From Pigmentiphaga humi (GTDB lineage: Bacteria; Pseudomonadota; Gammaproteobacteria; Burkholderiales; Burkholderiaceae_B): a DNA stretch of 62,191 nt. The translations under genes were made by a program, and so were the position numbers. The number at the start of each line of letters is the position of its first letter. The stretch's first letter is position 1. The stretch lies in assembly GCF_900606115.1 (NCBI RefSeq), contig NZ_UWPJ01000004.1, forward strand, positions 1 to 62,191, written 5' to 3'. The notes under the pieces were generated by a model. That model was not told where the DNA came from, did not search any database, and was given only the letters and a program-made list of their open reading frames with translations. Positions 60,509 to 62,191 of the stretch are shown here, in pieces.

Positions 60509-61330
60509 TCAGGAGGAGGGGGGGGACGATTCGGCCAGAAAGGCCAGTCCGTCGAGCACGGGATTATCGACCACCTGGACGTGCTGCGTCGAGCCGGCCG
60601 CCTGCATCAGGTGGGCGACTTCGTCGGCGATCGCGCTCCAGGCGCCGCCGCTGGCGACCAGCCGGGGCTCCTGGCCGTAGCGCGCCCGCGCCGCCAGCCA
60701 CTGGCGCACTACCGCGCCGGCCTGCGCCGCCGCCACGCCCGACATGATCGCGTCGTCGGTATTGTCGGGAAACGGGACCGCGCGGCCGTCGGCATGCGGC
60801 AGATCGGCGGTGCCCGCCGCCAGCGCCCGCCGCATCATGTCGCGGCCGGGCAGGATCAGGCCGCCGGTGAAGACGCCGGCCGGATCCAGGGTATCGACCG
60901 TGGTGGCGGTGCCGAAATGCGCCAGCACGTGCACCGGCGGAGCCTGGCCGCCGGCCTGGCGCAGCCAGCCGTTCCAGGTGCCGACCAGGCCCAGCCAGCG
61001 GTCCGCGCCCAGCCGTTCGGGATCGCGGTAGCCATTGGCGACGCCCAGCAGGGAGGGGGTGGAGCGTATCCAGCTCATCCGGCAGCCGTAGGGCCGCAGC
61101 AGTTCGCCCAGCCGGATTTCCATCGCCGCGCCCGCTACGTTGGTGCCCCAGGCGCGCTGCGGCCGCAGTCCCGCCTGGCGCAGCCATTGCGGCAGCGCCC
61201 CGGCCAGTTCGTCGTGGCCGAAGGCCGCCTGCACGGGTTCGCGCGGCGCGCCGGGCCCGGCATAGGCGCCGCCGCGGCGCCAGCCTATCTTGATGCGGCT
61301 ATTGCCGGCGTCGATCAGCAGCGTGGTCAT
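60509..61330 (-). CDS. coaX: Type III pantothenate kinase CoaX (Baf)
   Basis: A 273-aa kinase making 4'-phosphopantothenate, the first step of CoA synthesis. It opens MTTLLIDAGNSRIKIGW with the phosphate motif DAGNSRIK (residues 7-14); LGADRWLGLVG near residue 118 and FGTATTVDTLDPAG near residue 150 are the other family motifs, with GGLILPGRDMM following. In Bordetella this protein is known as Baf (Bvg accessory factor), named for its effect on virulence-gene expression. The start overlaps the birA stop in ATGA. Confidence 0.93.
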   Translation of the reverse strand: MTTLLIDAGNSRIKIGWRRGGAYAGPGAPREPVQAAFGHDELAGALPQWLRQAGLRPQRAWGTNVAGAAMEIRLGELLRPYGCRMSWIRSTPSLLGVANGYRDPERLGADRWLGLVGTWNGWLRQAGGQAPPVHVLAHFGTATTVDTLDPAGVFTGGLILPGRDMMRRALAAGTADLPHADGRAVPFPDNTDDAIMSGVAAAQAGAVVRQWLAARARYGQEPRLVASGGAWSAIADEVAHLMQAAGSTQHVQVVDNPVLDGLAFLAESSPPSS

Positions 61331-62191
61331 GGATGGGCGGCGGCCTGCGCGGGACGGACGGAGACATCGCCGACCATGATGGCCGTACGTCCCTGCCGGG
61401 TATCCACCTGGAGCCGGCCGGTGGCGTCCACGCCGCGGGCAATGCCTTCGAGCCGGAGCTGGCCGTCGTCGAGGACGCGCACCGCCTGTCCGTAGAGCGC
61501 ATCCCAACGCGCGAAACGCGTCAGGAAGGGATCGAATCCGCCTGCGGCATACAGATCGAGCGCCGCATGCCAGGCGTGCGCCACTTCGGCGGCCAGCCGG
61601 CTGGCGTCGGCCGCGCCGCCCGTCTGCTCCCAGTCGGCGACCTCGCGGCCCAGGTCGTCCGACAGCGCATCCGCGCCGCGCAGGTTGATGCCCATGCCCA
61701 GGATCAGCCCGAGGCTGGCGCCGCGGCTGCGCTGGCCGGCGGGCAGCGCGGTGGTCTCGACCAGGATGCCCGCCAGCTTGGCCCCATGCCAGTACAAATC
61801 GTTCGGCCATTTGAGCGCGAGCGCGCCATCCCGGCCCTGACCGAGCAGCCTGCTCAGGGCTTCGCAGGCGGCCACGCCTGCCACCAGCGACAGCGGCGGC
61901 AGGCGCGCCGGTTCGATCAGGGTGCGCCAGCCGCAGGAAAAAAGCAGGGCGTCGCCGGCCCGGGTCTGCCAGGGGCGTCCGGCCCGGCCGCGGCCGGAGG
62001 TCTGCGCATGGGCGCCCAGCAGGGCAGGCCCGGGGTTGCCGCTGCGCAGGTAGTGCTGGAGGTCGGCGTTGGTCGAGGCGGTCGCCTGCTGCCACGCAAC
62101 GTGCCATCCCGGCAAGGCTCGGCGCAGCGCGGCGGCCAGCGATGCGGGAGCCGCGAGCGGTGCGGCCGATGGGGCGGGGGTGGGGGAAGGC
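61327..62191 (-). CDS. birA: Biotin--[acetyl-CoA-carboxylase] ligase BirA, 5' end cut by the window
   Basis: The enzyme joins biotin to the carrier protein of acetyl-CoA carboxylase. At least 262 aa are seen, with SGRGRAGRPW (biotinyl-AMP loop, GRGRxGR) and LKWPNDLYWHGAKLAGILVE. The frame stays open to the window edge, so the start lies beyond 62191 or is an unclear non-ATG; a TTG at 62115 is possible but too close to the conserved ATASTNADL block. No N-terminal DNA-binding domain is visible in the stretch seen, which suggests a class I (non-regulatory) BirA, but the edge limits this. Confidence 0.9.
   Translation of the reverse strand, partial: PSPTPAPSAAPLAAPASLAAALRRALPGWHVAWQQATASTNADLQHYLRSGNPGPALLGAHAQTSGRGRAGRPWQTRAGDALLFSCGWRTLIEPARLPPLSLVAGVAACEALSRLLGQGRDGALALKWPNDLYWHGAKLAGILVETTALPAGQRSRGASLGLILGMGINLRGADALSDDLGREVADWEQTGGAADASRLAAEVAHAWHAALDLYAAGGFDPFLTRFARWDALYGQAVRVLDDGQLRLEGIARGVDATGRLQVDTRQGRTAIMVGDVSVRPAQAAAHP

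Noticed and set aside
60509-62107. A 532-codon frame that appears to fuse birA-region sequence with coaX
   Set aside because: Only the part from 61330 on has CoaX motifs; the rest is the wrong frame of birA.

Overview
The window is about 62 kb of GC-rich DNA (only a few AT-rich intergenic stretches) from a betaproteobacterium, most likely Alcaligenaceae (Bordetella/Achromobacter-like). The evidence is four orphan Bug/TctC-type periplasmic binding proteins, the ubiE-ubiJ-ubiB locus, a DUF3683 flavo-iron-sulfur protein, an rfaE2-SPOR-coaX-birA block, and the overall gene content. No rRNA, tRNA, insertion sequence or phage gene was seen.

Layout. (1) 1-5.3 kb: a type I-F CRISPR array (15 identical 28-nt repeats plus a degenerate last one, all spacers 32 nt), followed by the complete Csy surveillance-complex operon csy1-csy2-csy3-csy4. 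Neither cas1 nor cas2-3 is in view. (2) 5.3-12.4 kb: a minus-strand catabolic operon (benzoylformate decarboxylase, Bug protein, aldehyde dehydrogenase, Bug protein, alpha/beta hydrolase) with a divergent LysR regulator, consistent with arylglyoxylate/benzaldehyde breakdown. (3) 12.4-16.9 kb: a second LysR gene, two coupled DUF202 membrane proteins, and a Bug protein translationally coupled to a sulfatase. (4) 16.9-21.6 kb: a gamma-resorcylate (2,6-dihydroxybenzoate) upper-pathway cluster: MFS transporter, decarboxylase, two-component FAD monooxygenase and flavin reductase, with a divergent MarR regulator and a strong palindromic operator. (5) 21.6-29.8 kb: LOG-family protein, DUF2239 protein with a palindrome upstream, threonine deaminase, then an iron-uptake block (methyltransferase, small membrane protein, PepSY protein, TonB-dependent receptor, AraC regulator). 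(6) 29.9-44.8 kb: mostly core genes: YqaA-like membrane protein, ArsC-like protein, 1310-aa DUF3683 oxidase, PilZ/YcgR protein, HIT protein, SerA, PhoR/PhoB, DUF971, UbiE, Tim44-like, UbiJ, UbiB. (7) 44.8-49.2 kb: LysR, TauE/SafE permease, sodium:solute symporter, and a diiron ferritin-like protein. (8) 49.5-55.5 kb: an accessory operon of DUF35 protein, thiolase, CaiB-type CoA transferase, alpha/beta hydrolase, Bug protein and a NicC-like FAD monooxygenase, with a good sigma-70 promoter and a tandem operator-like repeat. I regard this as the least characterised pathway here. (9) 55.5-62.2 kb: HtrA/MucD protease, a TctE/TctD-like two-component pair, RfaE2, SPOR protein, CoaX (Baf) and BirA, cut by the window edge.

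A GC-rich intergenic repeat with a GGACCGGCGGAGCCGGATCC-like core occurs four times between 35.6 and 45.9 kb. All functional names rest on recognised family motifs and remembered homologues. No database search was possible.
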